From the NCBI RefSeq assembly GCF_018263905.1, contig NZ_JAAFZU010000005.1, positions 1 through 60,360 on the forward strand: 60,360 bases of DNA, written 5' to 3'. The DNA is from Loktanella sp. SALINAS62. GTDB taxonomy: Bacteria > Pseudomonadota > Alphaproteobacteria > Rhodobacterales > Rhodobacteraceae. Below are positions 25,122 through 34,585 of this stretch, piece after piece (position 1 is the stretch's first letter; each line of letters begins with the position of its first letter). The notes beneath the pieces are model-generated. The model worked only from the letters and a program-made list of their open reading frames with translations, had not been told where the DNA came from and did no database searches. Both the position numbers and the translations under genes were made by a program.

Positions 25122-25948
25122 TGCCGACCTTCAAGAAAATCCTTTTCAACCTGTTTGCGTGGTCCATCGTGCTGGCCGTGGCGTTTCCGCTGTTCTGGAT
25201 GCTGGTCACATCGGTCAAACCGGGGTTCGAGCTGTTCCGCCGTCCGCCGACGATCCTGCCCGAGACGTGGACGCTGGAGCACTACTGGAAACTGTTGAGC
25301 GAGACCAACTTCCTTATCTATTTCCGCAACTCGATCATCCTATCGACAGCCACCACTCTGGTCGTCGTTGCGGTTGCCACGCTTGGGGCATTCAGCCTTG
25401 TGCGGTTTAAATACCGGGGCCGCGAAAGCCTCGCATTTCTGGTGTTGTTCACCTACCTGCTGCCCTCTGTCGTGCTGATCATTCCGCTCTATCTGCTGAT
25501 GGTGGGACTGGGCCTGTCAAACACGATCTTCAGCCTCGTGATCGCCTACACGACCTTTGCGCTGCCATATGCCCTGTGGCTGTTGCGGTCATTCATGGCG
25601 GGCATTCCTGAGGATCTGGAAAGTGCCGCCCTATGCGACGGAGCCACCCGCATGGGTGCCTTTCGGGACGTGATCCTGCCGCAACTTCTGCCCGGCATCA
25701 TCTCGACCGCGCTGTTCACTTTCATCCTGAGCTGGAACGAATACCTCTACGCTCTGGTGCTTGTGAACTCCGACGCGTCACGCCCCCTGACAACCGGCGT
25801 CATGAACATGCTGATCTCGAGCTTCAACATCGAATGGTCCCTGCTTATGGCAGCGTCCGTGATGATGTCGGTGCCGCTGATCATCGTATTCGCCTTCCTG
25901 CAAAGCTATCTGACCCGCGGCTTCGGTGCCGGCGGTGTGAAAGGATAA
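25118..25948 (+). CDS. ABC transporter permease, MalG/UgpE type
   Basis: A 276-residue membrane protein with the MalG-type start region (ILFNLFAWSIVLAVAFPLFW), coupling loop ESAALCDGATRMGAFRDVIL and the C-terminal end ARGFGAGGVKG-like tail (TRGFGAGGVKG). Two ATGs lie in tandem; the first (25118) overlaps the preceding stop. It ends 3 bases before the ATPase gene. Confidence 0.9.
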   Translation: MMPTFKKILFNLFAWSIVLAVAFPLFWMLVTSVKPGFELFRRPPTILPETWTLEHYWKLLSETNFLIYFRNSIILSTATTLVVVAVATLGAFSLVRFKYRGRESLAFLVLFTYLLPSVVLIIPLYLLMVGLGLSNTIFSLVIAYTTFALPYALWLLRSFMAGIPEDLESAALCDGATRMGAFRDVILPQLLPGIISTALFTFILSWNEYLYALVLVNSDASRPLTTGVMNMLISSFNIEWSLLMAASVMMSVPLIIVFAFLQSYLTRGFGAGGVKG

Positions 25949-25951
25949 TCC

Positions 25952-27088
25952 ATGGCCGAAGTGGTCTTTTCAAACGTCCAGAAGAAATTCGGCACCTTTA
26001 CGGCCGTTCACGGTCTGGACCTCAATATCAACGAAGGCGAGTTCGTCTCTCTGCTCGGGCCATCGGGGTGCGGCAAGACGACAACGTTGCGCATGCTCGC
26101 GGGGTTGGAGTTTCCAAGCTCGGGCGACATTCGCATCGGGTCGCGCGTGGTCAACGACCTTGCTCCGGGCGAGCGCGACATCGCGATGGTGTTTCAATCC
26201 TACGCGCTTTATCCGCATATGACTGTGGGCGACAACATGGCCTATCCGCTCAAGAAGCGCGGGGTAAAGAAGGCCGAGCGTGAGGCGGCAGTCGCCAAGA
26301 CAGCCGAGCTTTTGCAACTGACGCCTCTGCTGTCGCGCAAACCCCGCCAGCTCTCGGGCGGCCAGCAGCAGCGGGTTGCTCTGGGTCGCGCTTTGGTGCG
26401 TGATCCGCAAGTGTTCCTGCTGGACGAACCTCTCTCGAACCTCGATGCGAAGCTGCGCGGCTACATGCGGGTCGAACTCGTCGAACTGCATCGCCGCCTT
26501 GGCCGCACCATGGTCTATGTAACCCACGACCAGCTTGAAGCAATGACCATGTCCGACCGGATCGCGGTGATGGAAGGTGGCAAACTGCAGCAATTCGCAC
26601 CCCCAGCAGAGGTCTACGCCGAACCGGCCAACCGGTTCGTGGCGAGTTTCATCGGAACGCCCGGCATGACCCTGATGGATGGCGATCTGACCCGGCAAGA
26701 CGGCTGCTGGACGTTTTCCGCACCGGGCCTGTCGCTGCCGGTCGGCCCGCTGAAAGACATCGCACAACCGGGACCTGCGTGTTTCGGCGTGCGGCCCGAA
26801 CATGTCCGCATCGGCGAAGGCCCCGTGTCCGGTCTCGTTCAGGTGGTCGAAAAGACTGGCCATGAAAACATCGTCATCATCGGCCTCGAGGGCGGCCAGC
26901 GGCTGACGGGGCGTGTGCCTGCACCGCAAAGCTGGACGATCGGAGAGTCCGTCCGGCTGTCGTTCGACACCGACTTTGCCCACATCTTTGCCGCCGGCAC
27001 CCATGGAGAGAGATTGAACCTCACGCAGGCGCCCCGCTCGGCCAATCACCTCAATCTCACGACCGTAAAGACGGAAACCCAGTCATGA
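25952..27088 (+). CDS. ABC transporter ATP-binding protein, MalK/UgpC type
   Basis: A 378-residue ATPase with Walker [10 protein letters not shown], signature [19 protein letters not shown], Walker [17 protein letters not shown] and switch VYVTHDQ. A C-terminal OB-type regulatory domain of about 140 residues includes [12 protein letters not shown], as in MalK/UgpC. It drives the permease pair just upstream. Its stop overlaps the start of the second DHDPS-family gene (ATGA), which ties uptake directly to catabolism. Confidence 0.92.
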   Translation: MAEVVFSNVQKKFGTFTAVHGLDLNINEGEFVSLLGPSGCGKTTTLRMLAGLEFPSSGDIRIGSRVVNDLAPGERDIAMVFQSYALYPHMTVGDNMAYPLKKRGVKKAEREAAVAKTAELLQLTPLLSRKPRQLSGGQQQRVALGRALVRDPQVFLLDEPLSNLDAKLRGYMRVELVELHRRLGRTMVYVTHDQLEAMTMSDRIAVMEGGKLQQFAPPAEVYAEPANRFVASFIGTPGMTLMDGDLTRQDGCWTFSAPGLSLPVGPLKDIAQPGPACFGVRPEHVRIGEGPVSGLVQVVEKTGHENIVIIGLEGGQRLTGRVPAPQSWTIGESVRLSFDTDFAHIFAAGTHGERLNLTQAPRSANHLNLTTVKTETQS

Positions 27089-28029
27089 ACAGAGACAGTA
27101 TTTCTTGGGGCGGGCCCATGCCCGCCGTCACAACCGCATTTCGCGACGATTATTCGCTGGATGAAGACAGTTACACCGCCAACGTCGACCGTTTGCTGGA
27201 CGCGGGAGCCACAGGGGTTGTCGCGGCAGGTTGCACCGGTGAATTCTGGGCGCTGTCCTTTGCCGAGCGGTTGCGCCTGACGGAACTGACGGTCGCCTCG
27301 TGCAAGGGACGCGGCACGTCGATCGTGGGCACCGGCGCGGTGACCGAAAGCGAAGTGATCGAGCAGATCGACGCTGCACGGGGCGCGGGTGCAGACGGGG
27401 CGCTTGTTCTGCCGCCCTACTTTGCCCATCTCACCAAATCAGAGATCATCGCCCATTTCGAAGCGGTCAGCGACAAGGCGACCCTTCCCGTGGTCCTCTA
27501 CAACATCCCCGGAAACGCCGGCAACGCGATCACGCCCGACATCGCCGACATTCTGGCGGATTTGGATAATGTGGTCGCCATCAAGGAAAGCAGCGGCGAC
27601 TGGGGGAATTTCCATCGCACACTCGCTGCCGTGAAAGACCGCATTCGCGTCTTCTGCGGCCCCTCATCTACCTTGGGCGTGGCGGCTTCACTGGCCGGTG
27701 CCGACGGACACATCGACTGCTTTCCGAACGTCTGGACCGACTGCATGCAAATCTGGCACGCAACGGCTGCCGGTCGCATTGACGACGCCTGGGCGCTTCA
27801 GAGGACCGGCATCGCCATGACGGATCTGTACACCGCCAACGGTCGCACGCTCTACCCCGCGACCAAGGCGGTCATGAACGCCAACCGCCTACCCGGTGCA
27901 GGTGCCTTACGCCCGCCGCTCCGTCCGCTTTCTGGCACGTCGCTGGAAGAATTGCTGTCGGGCATGGAGCAACTGGTCGCCCCCAAACAGCGCGTCGCTC
28001 GAGGCACGCAGAAAATATTCAAGGAGTAA
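27085..28029 (+). CDS. Dihydrodipicolinate synthase-family lyase/deaminase (2)
   Basis: A 314-residue class I aldolase-fold protein with AGCTGEF (residues 48-54), Y139 in VLYNIPG and Schiff-base K167 in VAIKESSGD. It belongs to the catabolic part of the DHDPS superfamily (KDG aldolase, KDGDH, hydroxyproline-pathway deaminase and similar). It lies directly behind a sugar-type importer and before two SDRs, so it may act on the imported compound after its oxidation. It is only moderately similar to the copy at 13407, so the two probably act on different intermediates. Confidence 0.87.
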   Translation: MNRDSISWGGPMPAVTTAFRDDYSLDEDSYTANVDRLLDAGATGVVAAGCTGEFWALSFAERLRLTELTVASCKGRGTSIVGTGAVTESEVIEQIDAARGAGADGALVLPPYFAHLTKSEIIAHFEAVSDKATLPVVLYNIPGNAGNAITPDIADILADLDNVVAIKESSGDWGNFHRTLAAVKDRIRVFCGPSSTLGVAASLAGADGHIDCFPNVWTDCMQIWHATAAGRIDDAWALQRTGIAMTDLYTANGRTLYPATKAVMNANRLPGAGALRPPLRPLSGTSLEELLSGMEQLVAPKQRVARGTQKIFKE

Positions 28030-28035
28030 TGAAAA

Positions 28036-28821
28036 ATGGATCTCGGTTTAAAAGGACGCAAAGCCATCGTCGCCGCCGCTAGTCGCGGGCTTGGTTTTGC
28101 AGCTGCGCGGTCACTTGCACGCGAAGGTGTCTCGGTGATCATGAACGCCCGAACGCAAGGACCGCTGGAAGAGGCGGCACAATCGATCCGTGATGAGTTT
28201 GGCGTCGAGGCAATCGCGGTGCCTGCAGACTTTAACACCACTGAGGGCCGAGCAGCCATTCTCGATGCCGCAGGCGGGGCGTGCGATATCCTCGTCAATA
28301 ACCCCGGCGTGCGGCAGGTCCCCACCCCTTACGACCAGATCACCGCCGAAGACTGGCGATACTGGATGGAAGTGCACTTCATGTCCTCGATCGAGATGAT
28401 CCAAGCGGTAGCGCCCGGTATGAAGGCGCAGAAGTTCGGACGCATCGTCAACATGTCAGTGAGCTTCATCAAGTTTCCACAGGTTGGCTTTGCGCACACC
28501 CACGCCGCGCGCCTTGCGCTGTCGGGGGCCACGGCTGCGATGACCCGTGAACTGATCGGCCACAACGTAACGATCAATTCGGTTTGTCCCGGCCTGTTCG
28601 ACACGGACGCCTTGCAGACCAACCTGCACGGCCACGCGGAACGGGGCAACACCACCTACGAGGCCATCGTCCAGAACCGGCTGGAAAACTGCCCCGCCGG
28701 CCGCTTTGCCGATCCGGCGGAGTGCGGGGACCTGATTGCCTACCTGTGTTCCGATCAGGCGGGGTTCATGTCCGGCCAGAACATCGTCAACGACGGTGGC
28801 GTCTATCAGGGACTGTTCTGA
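28036..28821 (+). CDS. SDR-family oxidoreductase with altered catalytic motif
   Basis: A 261-residue SDR-fold protein. The nucleotide loop reads AAASRGLG and the motif DILVNNPG is kept. The usual Y-x-x-x-K of the active site is missing: the stretch aligned to it reads VGFAHTHAARLALSG, with histidines and an arginine. A branch of FabG-like SDRs naturally carries NGAR instead of YxxxK, so this may be subfamily variation rather than damage; activity may be lost or different. GGAG lies 5-8 bases before the ATG. The stop overlaps the next start as TGATG. Confidence 0.85.
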   Translation: MDLGLKGRKAIVAAASRGLGFAAARSLAREGVSVIMNARTQGPLEEAAQSIRDEFGVEAIAVPADFNTTEGRAAILDAAGGACDILVNNPGVRQVPTPYDQITAEDWRYWMEVHFMSSIEMIQAVAPGMKAQKFGRIVNMSVSFIKFPQVGFAHTHAARLALSGATAAMTRELIGHNVTINSVCPGLFDTDALQTNLHGHAERGNTTYEAIVQNRLENCPAGRFADPAECGDLIAYLCSDQAGFMSGQNIVNDGGVYQGLF

Positions 28822-29513
28822 TGGCAAAAGTCGTCATGGTGTCCGGCGGGGGCCGCGGCCTGGGTGCTGCGATCACACGGGCTCTGATCGAGGCCGACTG
28901 GACCGTATCGCTCGGCCTGCGCGATCTGTCCCAGGCGGACGCGTTCGACGGGGCTGTCTCCGCGCATCCGTTCGATGCAATCGATCCAGCATCGGCGCCC
29001 GCGTGGGTGGACGCCACGGTGGCTCGGCACGGCCAGCTCGACGCCATCGTCAATAATGCGGGTATCTTGCGCATGGTCGATTTTGACCAAGGCACCGAGG
29101 ACGATCTGGACGACCTTTGGGCGATCAACGTCAAGGCTCCGTTTCGGCTGATCAAGGCGGCCATGCCCCATCTGCGGACCTGCGGCACGGGACGGGTCGT
29201 CAACATCGCCTCGACGGATGCCAAACGGTTCCGTCAGGGCACGTCGATCGGCTACTCGATGACCAAGCACGCGCTCCATGTGCTGACCCAAGCCACCCGC
29301 GCGGCGGGCTACGATGACGGCGTGCGCGCCACGGCGCTGTGCCCCGGCGCAATCGACACCGATCTGATCGCAAACATTCCCGGCGTGACGCCAAAGGCCG
29401 ATCGCCTGACACCGGAAACCGTGGCAGGCCTCGTGACAATGCTTCTGGCCCTGCCCAATCAGGCCAGCGTGCCGGAACTGGTCGCCAACACGAGATATGA
29501 GAGCCTGATATGA
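28821..29513 (+). CDS. Short-chain dehydrogenase/reductase (short form)
   Basis: A 230-residue SDR with [14 protein letters not shown], catalytic S in VNIASTD and YSMTK, so catalytically complete. It is somewhat shorter than most classical SDRs. The ATG at 28821 is fixed by the TGATG overlap with the preceding gene; the same frame runs further upstream inside that gene without homology. The next gene starts in an ATGA overlap. A role as alcohol/ketone oxidoreductase in the operon's pathway is inferred. Confidence 0.86.
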   Translation: MAKVVMVSGGGRGLGAAITRALIEADWTVSLGLRDLSQADAFDGAVSAHPFDAIDPASAPAWVDATVARHGQLDAIVNNAGILRMVDFDQGTEDDLDDLWAINVKAPFRLIKAAMPHLRTCGTGRVVNIASTDAKRFRQGTSIGYSMTKHALHVLTQATRAAGYDDGVRATALCPGAIDTDLIANIPGVTPKADRLTPETVAGLVTMLLALPNQASVPELVANTRYESLI

Positions 29514-30889
29514 TACCCGACGCCCAACTGAACGACACCCTCGCCGCATGGGACCGCGACCACCTGTTGCATCCCACCACGCACACCGCCAACCACGCCA
29601 ACGGAACCGTGCCCGGCCGGATCATCACCGGAGGAAAAGGCGTCTATATCACCGACCGCAACGGCACCGAATACCTGGATGCCTTTGCCGCGCTGTATTG
29701 CGTGAATGCAGGCTACGGCCGCACCGAAATCGCCGATGCCATCGCCGAGCAGGCCCACAAGCTGGCGTTCTTTCACGCCTTTGCCGGTCACGGAAACGAG
29801 CCTGCCATCACGCTCGCGAAGATGGTTATGGACCGCGCGCCCGATCATATGTCGCGCGTGTATTTCGGTCTGTCCGGATCGGACGCAAATGAAACGAACG
29901 TCAAGTTGGCATGGCATTACAACATCCTGCGCGGAAAGCCTGAAAAGCGGAAGATCATCAGCCGCTGGCGCGCCTACCACGGCTCCGGCCTCGTGTCGGG
30001 TTCGATGACGGGGCTGGCAGCCTACCACGCGCGGTTTCATTTGCCGCTGGACGGGTTCTTGCACACCCATTGCCCTCATTATCTGCGCCGACCCGACCGC
30101 GACATGACGCAGGCGCAATACCTCGATTTTCTGATCGCCGAGCTTGAACAGATGATCCTCGATGAAGGGCCGGAGACGGTCTGCGCCTTCATCGGAGAGC
30201 CTGCGATGGGCACCGGAGGGCTGATCCCGCCGCCCGAAGGCTACTGGGCCCGCGTGCAAGAGGTGCTGGACCGCCACGACATCCTGTTGATCGCGGACGA
30301 GGTCGTTACCGGTTTTGGACGCACCGGCTCCATGTTCGGCTCTCAGCATTACGGATTGCGGCCCGACTTCATAGCCATCGCGAAGGGTCTGACCTCGGCC
30401 TACGCACCGCTGTCCGGCTCGATCCTCTCCCAGCGGGTGTTCGACGTGCTGAAACAGGGCTCGGACGACTTTGGCGCATTGGCGCACGGCTGGACCTATT
30501 CCGCCCATCCGTTGGGCGCTGCGGCCGGCATCGCGACGCTCGATCTGGTGGACAATCTGTCTCTTGTTGACAACGCGCGCGACACCGGCGCCTACCTGCT
30601 GCAGGCCATGAAATACGCCGTCGGCGATCATCCCAACGTCGCCGAGGTGCGCGGAGTCGGCCTGATGGTGGCGGTCGAATTCATGAAGGACCCCGCAGAA
30701 CGCGAATGGTTCGAGCCCATGACCGTCGGCCCGCAAATCTCAGAGGCAATGACCCGCCTCGGCGTCATCGCCCGCGCCATGCCCGAAGGCAACATCGTCG
30801 GCTTCGCCCCGCCCCTTTGCATCAACCGCGACGAAATCGACATCGTCGCAAAGGCGCTGTGCGCCGCAACACACGAGATCTTGTCATGA
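29510..30889 (+). CDS. Class III (omega) aminotransferase
   Basis: A 459-residue PLP enzyme. The cofactor lysine is K292 ([15 protein letters not shown]) with D263 in [33 protein letters not shown] and [10 protein letters not shown] are hallmarks of the beta-alanine:pyruvate/putrescine/GABA transaminase group. It probably moves an omega-amino group to pyruvate or 2-oxoglutarate and yields a semialdehyde, which fits the aldehyde dehydrogenase encoded immediately next (ATGA overlap). The exact amine donor cannot be read. Confidence 0.9.
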   Translation: MIPDAQLNDTLAAWDRDHLLHPTTHTANHANGTVPGRIITGGKGVYITDRNGTEYLDAFAALYCVNAGYGRTEIADAIAEQAHKLAFFHAFAGHGNEPAITLAKMVMDRAPDHMSRVYFGLSGSDANETNVKLAWHYNILRGKPEKRKIISRWRAYHGSGLVSGSMTGLAAYHARFHLPLDGFLHTHCPHYLRRPDRDMTQAQYLDFLIAELEQMILDEGPETVCAFIGEPAMGTGGLIPPPEGYWARVQEVLDRHDILLIADEVVTGFGRTGSMFGSQHYGLRPDFIAIAKGLTSAYAPLSGSILSQRVFDVLKQGSDDFGALAHGWTYSAHPLGAAAGIATLDLVDNLSLVDNARDTGAYLLQAMKYAVGDHPNVAEVRGVGLMVAVEFMKDPAEREWFEPMTVGPQISEAMTRLGVIARAMPEGNIVGFAPPLCINRDEIDIVAKALCAATHEILS

Positions 30890-32358
30890 ACGCCCCCCTC
30901 CGCCACGCCGACAAAAACTTCGCCCCTCTGATCCGTCAGCAAAACCTGATCGATGGTCGCTGGGTGGATGCTGATTCCTCTGCAACCTTCGATGTGACCG
31001 ATCCGGCCACCGGCGAGGTCATCGCCACCGTTCCGAATTCCGGAGCCGCAGAGACACGTCGCGCCATCGACGCGGCACACGCCGCCTTTCCGGCCTACGC
31101 CGCGATGCCCTTGGGCGAGCGCGTGGCGTTGATGCGCAAGTTGCATCAGGTCATTCTCGACAACCTCGAGCCGTTGGCCGCAATGATGACGGCAGAACAG
31201 GGCAAACCCCTGGCCGAGGCGCAGGCGGAAGTGGCCTCCTCTGCCGCCTATGTCCTGTGGTTCGCCGAAGAGGCCCGCCGCGCCGATGGTGCGGTCATCC
31301 CCTCGCCAGTGGCGGGACGCAAGCTGATGACCACCCGCCATCCGGTCGGCGTGGTCGCGGCGATCACGCCATGGAACTTCCCCTCGTCGATGCTGGCGCG
31401 CAAACTGGGGCCCGCTTTGGCCGCCGGGTGCACCGTGGTCATCAAACCGGCAAGTGCGACGCCGCTGTCGGCCCTCGTCTGGGGCCATCTGGCAGAGCAG
31501 TGCGGCTTCCCCCCCGGCGTCGTGAACATCGTCACCGGTAGTGCACGTGCCATCGGCGCCGAAATCACGTCCAACCCGAAGGTCCGCAAGATCACTTTCA
31601 CGGGGTCCACCGAAATCGGAAAGCAACTGTTGGCCGAGGCATCAGGCACCGTGAAACGGATGTCGATGGAACTGGGCGGTAACGCGCCGTTCATGGTATT
31701 TGACGACGCCGACATCGAGGCGGCGATCGACGGCGCCCTGATCGCCAAGTTTCGCAACGCAGGCCAGACCTGCATCTGCACCAATCGCCTGTTCATTCAG
31801 AGCGGCATCTATGACCGCTTTGTAGAGGCGTTCTCTGCCCGCGTGGCGGCGCTCAAAGTCGCACCGGGGAACGAGGACGGGGCAGAGCAAGGCCCGCTGG
31901 TCGACGCGCAGGCGCTGACCAAGATCGAAGCCATGGTCGCCGATGCCCTGGCCAAGGGCGGCACGCTGGTCACGGGCGGGGCCGCGCACGAACGCGGCGG
32001 GCTGTTCTTCCAGCCGACCGTGATCGCCGATGCGACCCCCGACATGCGTGTCACCACCGAGGAAATCTTCGGCCCGCTGGCGCCGATCTACCGGTTCGAG
32101 ACTGAAGACGACGTCATCGCCGCCGCCAATGACACCGAATTCGGGCTGGCTTGCTATGCCTACACCAAGGACATGGCCCGCATGTTCCGCCTTCAGGACA
32201 AAATGGAATACGGGCTGATCGGGATCAACGAGGTGTTGATCGTGATGCCGGAAATCCCGTTTGGCGGGCTGAAGGAGTCCGGCCTCGGAAAGGAAGGGTC
32301 CTGGCAGGGGATCGACGACTACCTGGAGACGAAATACACCTGCATCGGCGGCCTTTGA
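30886..32358 (+). CDS. NAD(P)-dependent aldehyde dehydrogenase, succinate-semialdehyde dehydrogenase type
   Basis: A 490-residue ALDH with catalytic C296 ([11 protein letters not shown]), general base E262 (MELGGNAPF) and the NAD-binding [20 protein letters not shown] stretch. Strong resemblance to GabD/succinate- or glutarate-semialdehyde dehydrogenases. The ATG at 30886 overlaps the transaminase stop; an upstream in-frame extension lies within the transaminase gene and is discarded. With the transaminase it forms a standard amine-to-carboxylate module. Confidence 0.9.
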   Translation: MNAPLRHADKNFAPLIRQQNLIDGRWVDADSSATFDVTDPATGEVIATVPNSGAAETRRAIDAAHAAFPAYAAMPLGERVALMRKLHQVILDNLEPLAAMMTAEQGKPLAEAQAEVASSAAYVLWFAEEARRADGAVIPSPVAGRKLMTTRHPVGVVAAITPWNFPSSMLARKLGPALAAGCTVVIKPASATPLSALVWGHLAEQCGFPPGVVNIVTGSARAIGAEITSNPKVRKITFTGSTEIGKQLLAEASGTVKRMSMELGGNAPFMVFDDADIEAAIDGALIAKFRNAGQTCICTNRLFIQSGIYDRFVEAFSARVAALKVAPGNEDGAEQGPLVDAQALTKIEAMVADALAKGGTLVTGGAAHERGGLFFQPTVIADATPDMRVTTEEIFGPLAPIYRFETEDDVIAAANDTEFGLACYAYTKDMARMFRLQDKMEYGLIGINEVLIVMPEIPFGGLKESGLGKEGSWQGIDDYLETKYTCIGGL

Positions 32359-32361
32359 TCC

Positions 32362-33189
32362 ATGACAAATCCCTGCATCATCTGTGTCGCGATCACCGGA
32401 TCGATCCCCACCAAGGCGGCCAACCCGGCCGTGCCGATCACCATTGCCGAACAGATCGAAAGCACCCACGAGGCGTTCGAGGTCGGGGCCTCCATCGCCC
32501 ACTGCCACGTGCGTGACGACGACGGCAAACCGACGTCCGATCCCGAACGCTTCGCCCGCCTCAAGGAAGGGATCGAACGGCACTGCTCCGGCATGATCGT
32601 GCAACTGTCCACCGGTGGGCGGTCCGGTGCGGGCAAGGATCGCGGCGGCATGTTGCCGCTGTCGCCGGACATGGCGTCGCTCTCGGTGGGGTCCAACAAC
32701 TTTCCCACGCGGGTCTACGAAAACAGCCCCGATCTGGTCGACTGGCTGGCGTCCGAAATGATTGCCCACGACGTGAAACCAGAAATCGAGGCCTTCGATC
32801 TCAGCCACATCGTGCAGGCCACCCGCATGGCCGCCGACGGTCGCCTCAAGGGGCCGCTTTACGTGCAATTCGTCATGGGCGTTAAAAACGCCATGCCCGC
32901 GGACGAGCGGATTTTCGACTTCTACATCAAAACCCTGAACCGCCTCGCACCCGACGCGCAATGGTGCGCCGCAGGCATCGGGCCGGATCAGTTGACCGTC
33001 AACGAATGGTCCATCACCAAGGGCGGCCACACCCGCGCGGGGCTCGAAGACAACGTGCGGCTGGACCGCGACACGCTGGCCCCGTCCAACGCGGCCCTCG
33101 TCCAGCGCGCCGCGGACCTGTGCGAGAAATATGAACGCCCCGTCGCCACCTGGCAACAGGCCCGCGAGATTCTGGGGCTTGCCTCATGA
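32362..33189 (+). CDS. BKACE-family (DUF849) beta-keto acid cleavage enzyme
   Basis: A 275-residue TIM-barrel protein starting CIICVAITGSIPTKAANPAV. Metal ligands H47 and H49 lie in AHCHVRD. Further family marks are VQLSTGG and NEWSITKGGHTRAGLEDN with the late glutamate. BKACE enzymes exchange the keto-acid side chain with acetyl-CoA, releasing acetoacetate and a new acyl-CoA; known members include 3-keto-5-aminohexanoate cleavage enzyme and the dehydrocarnitine enzyme. No thioesterase or CoA-transferase is encoded nearby to deal with the CoA product. Overlaps the next gene by 4 bases. Confidence 0.88.
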   Translation: MTNPCIICVAITGSIPTKAANPAVPITIAEQIESTHEAFEVGASIAHCHVRDDDGKPTSDPERFARLKEGIERHCSGMIVQLSTGGRSGAGKDRGGMLPLSPDMASLSVGSNNFPTRVYENSPDLVDWLASEMIAHDVKPEIEAFDLSHIVQATRMAADGRLKGPLYVQFVMGVKNAMPADERIFDFYIKTLNRLAPDAQWCAAGIGPDQLTVNEWSITKGGHTRAGLEDNVRLDRDTLAPSNAALVQRAADLCEKYERPVATWQQAREILGLAS

Positions 33190-34076
33190 ATGACGGCATG
33201 GCCCCTCAGGACTGGCCCGAAGATCTCTGGCGCGGCCACGTCAACCACGTTCGCGCAGGCAAGCGTCTCGCACCGGACGGCTGGCCCGGCGGCTGCAAGG
33301 CCGCCCTCGCCCTTTCGTTCGATTGCGATCATGAAACCTTTGAGATGGGCGCCGGAAAACATGCGGTCGGGCGTTTGGCGTGGGGCGAATTCGGACGCCG
33401 CGTCGGCGTGCCGCGCATCCTTGATACATTGCACAAACACAGCGCACAGGCATCGTTTTTCATTCCCGCTGTTTCCGCCCTGATCGACCCTGACGAGCCG
33501 CGCCGCATCGTCGGGGCTGGCCACGAAATCGGTGTGCACGGCTGGATTCACGAACCCAACGCGACCCTAACTGAAACCGAGGAACGCGACCTGCTTCACC
33601 GGTCCCGTGACACGCTCGAACGGCTTGGCGGGCAACGACCCGTCGGCCATCGCGCGGCCCATTGGGATCTGAGCGACAACACCATCCGACTGGTCGCCGA
33701 AGCGGGGTTCCACTACGACACCTCGATGATGGCAGATGACAGCTGCTATGAGCTTTTGTGCAACGGCACGCCTACCGGATTGGTCGAGGTGCCTGTCGAC
33801 TGGGTGCGCGATGACGCGGTCTATCTGCTGTTCAACCGAACGCCCCCGACGCGCCCGACCCTCACGGCGGACGATGTGCTCGCGATCTTTCTGCGCGAAT
33901 TCGATGCCGCCTGCGACGAGGGCGGTGTTTGCCAATTGGTCATGCACCCTTTCGTGATCGGTTATCGGTCGCGCATCTGGATCCTCGACGAACTGCTGCG
34001 CCACGCCCGTGCGCGCGGCGATGTCTTCATCGGCACTCACGCAGCGATTGCCGCCTACGCAAAGGAAAATGGATAG
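33186..34076 (+). CDS. NodB-fold polysaccharide deacetylase-family hydrolase (PuuE-like)
   Basis: A 296-residue protein of the NodB homology superfamily with LSFDCDHETFEMGAG (metal-binding acid), EIGVHGWIHEP (metal-binding histidines) and GHRAAHWDLSD. No signal peptide is present, so it is cytoplasmic. In catabolic operons this fold commonly acts on small molecules such as allantoin (PuuE) or cyclic imides rather than on polysaccharide; that role is inference here. It would open a ring or remove an acyl group from an operon intermediate. Confidence 0.82.
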   Translation: MNDGMAPQDWPEDLWRGHVNHVRAGKRLAPDGWPGGCKAALALSFDCDHETFEMGAGKHAVGRLAWGEFGRRVGVPRILDTLHKHSAQASFFIPAVSALIDPDEPRRIVGAGHEIGVHGWIHEPNATLTETEERDLLHRSRDTLERLGGQRPVGHRAAHWDLSDNTIRLVAEAGFHYDTSMMADDSCYELLCNGTPTGLVEVPVDWVRDDAVYLLFNRTPPTRPTLTADDVLAIFLREFDAACDEGGVCQLVMHPFVIGYRSRIWILDELLRHARARGDVFIGTHAAIAAYAKENG

Positions 34077-34080
34077 ACCC

Positions 34081-34575
34081 ATGACGCAGGACAGTTTTGC
34101 ACGTTTCGATCTGGCGCTCGACGCCGCCAAGACACCCGACGACGCCTATCGCGCCCTAGACAGACTTGTGCGCGACACAGTCGGTGTCGATCTGTTCACC
34201 ATCATGACGATGGATCTGGACGCCATGGAAGCGCGGCGCATCTACACCTCCGACGAGGATAGATATCCCGTGACGGGCACCAAGCAAATTACCAAGGACC
34301 GTTGGTACAATCACGTCGTGACCGAAGAGAAAACCTTTGTCGCCAACACGCTCGAAGACATTGCGACCGTGTTTCCGGATGCAAAACTAGTCGGCAGCAT
34401 GGGCCTTGGCTCTGTGGTGAACATCCCCGTGCGCGAGAACGGCACGCTCATCGCGACCGTCAACATCTCGGACGTGGAGCATCATTATACACCGGAACGT
34501 GTGGCGTTCTGTGAGACGGAATTATCAGCCCCAGCGGCGCGAACGATCCAGCGCGGAAAAGAGCTGCAAGGCTAG
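34081..34575 (+). CDS. GAF-domain protein
   Basis: A 164-residue single-domain protein with FARFDLALDAAKTPDDAYRA, then MGLGSVVNIPVRENGTLIAT and VNISDVEHHYTPERV, a small-molecule-binding GAF fold with no attached output domain. The ATG at 34081 directly follows the previous stop; an ATG at 34069 overlapping that stop is possible but AAGGA is then very close. Last gene of the operon, converging with the XRE-cupin gene 10 bases away. It could sense the pathway compound or be an enzyme of the fRMsr/GAF kind; no catalytic cysteines stand out. Confidence 0.75.
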   Translation: MTQDSFARFDLALDAAKTPDDAYRALDRLVRDTVGVDLFTIMTMDLDAMEARRIYTSDEDRYPVTGTKQITKDRWYNHVVTEEKTFVANTLEDIATVFPDAKLVGSMGLGSVVNIPVRENGTLIATVNISDVEHHYTPERVAFCETELSAPAARTIQRGKELQG

Positions 34576-34585
34576 GCCTGCGCGC

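Noticed and set aside
31642-33156. A 504-codon open frame on the minus strand
   Set aside because: Opposite the aldehyde dehydrogenase and BKACE genes; no recognisable motif and the composition of a shadow frame.
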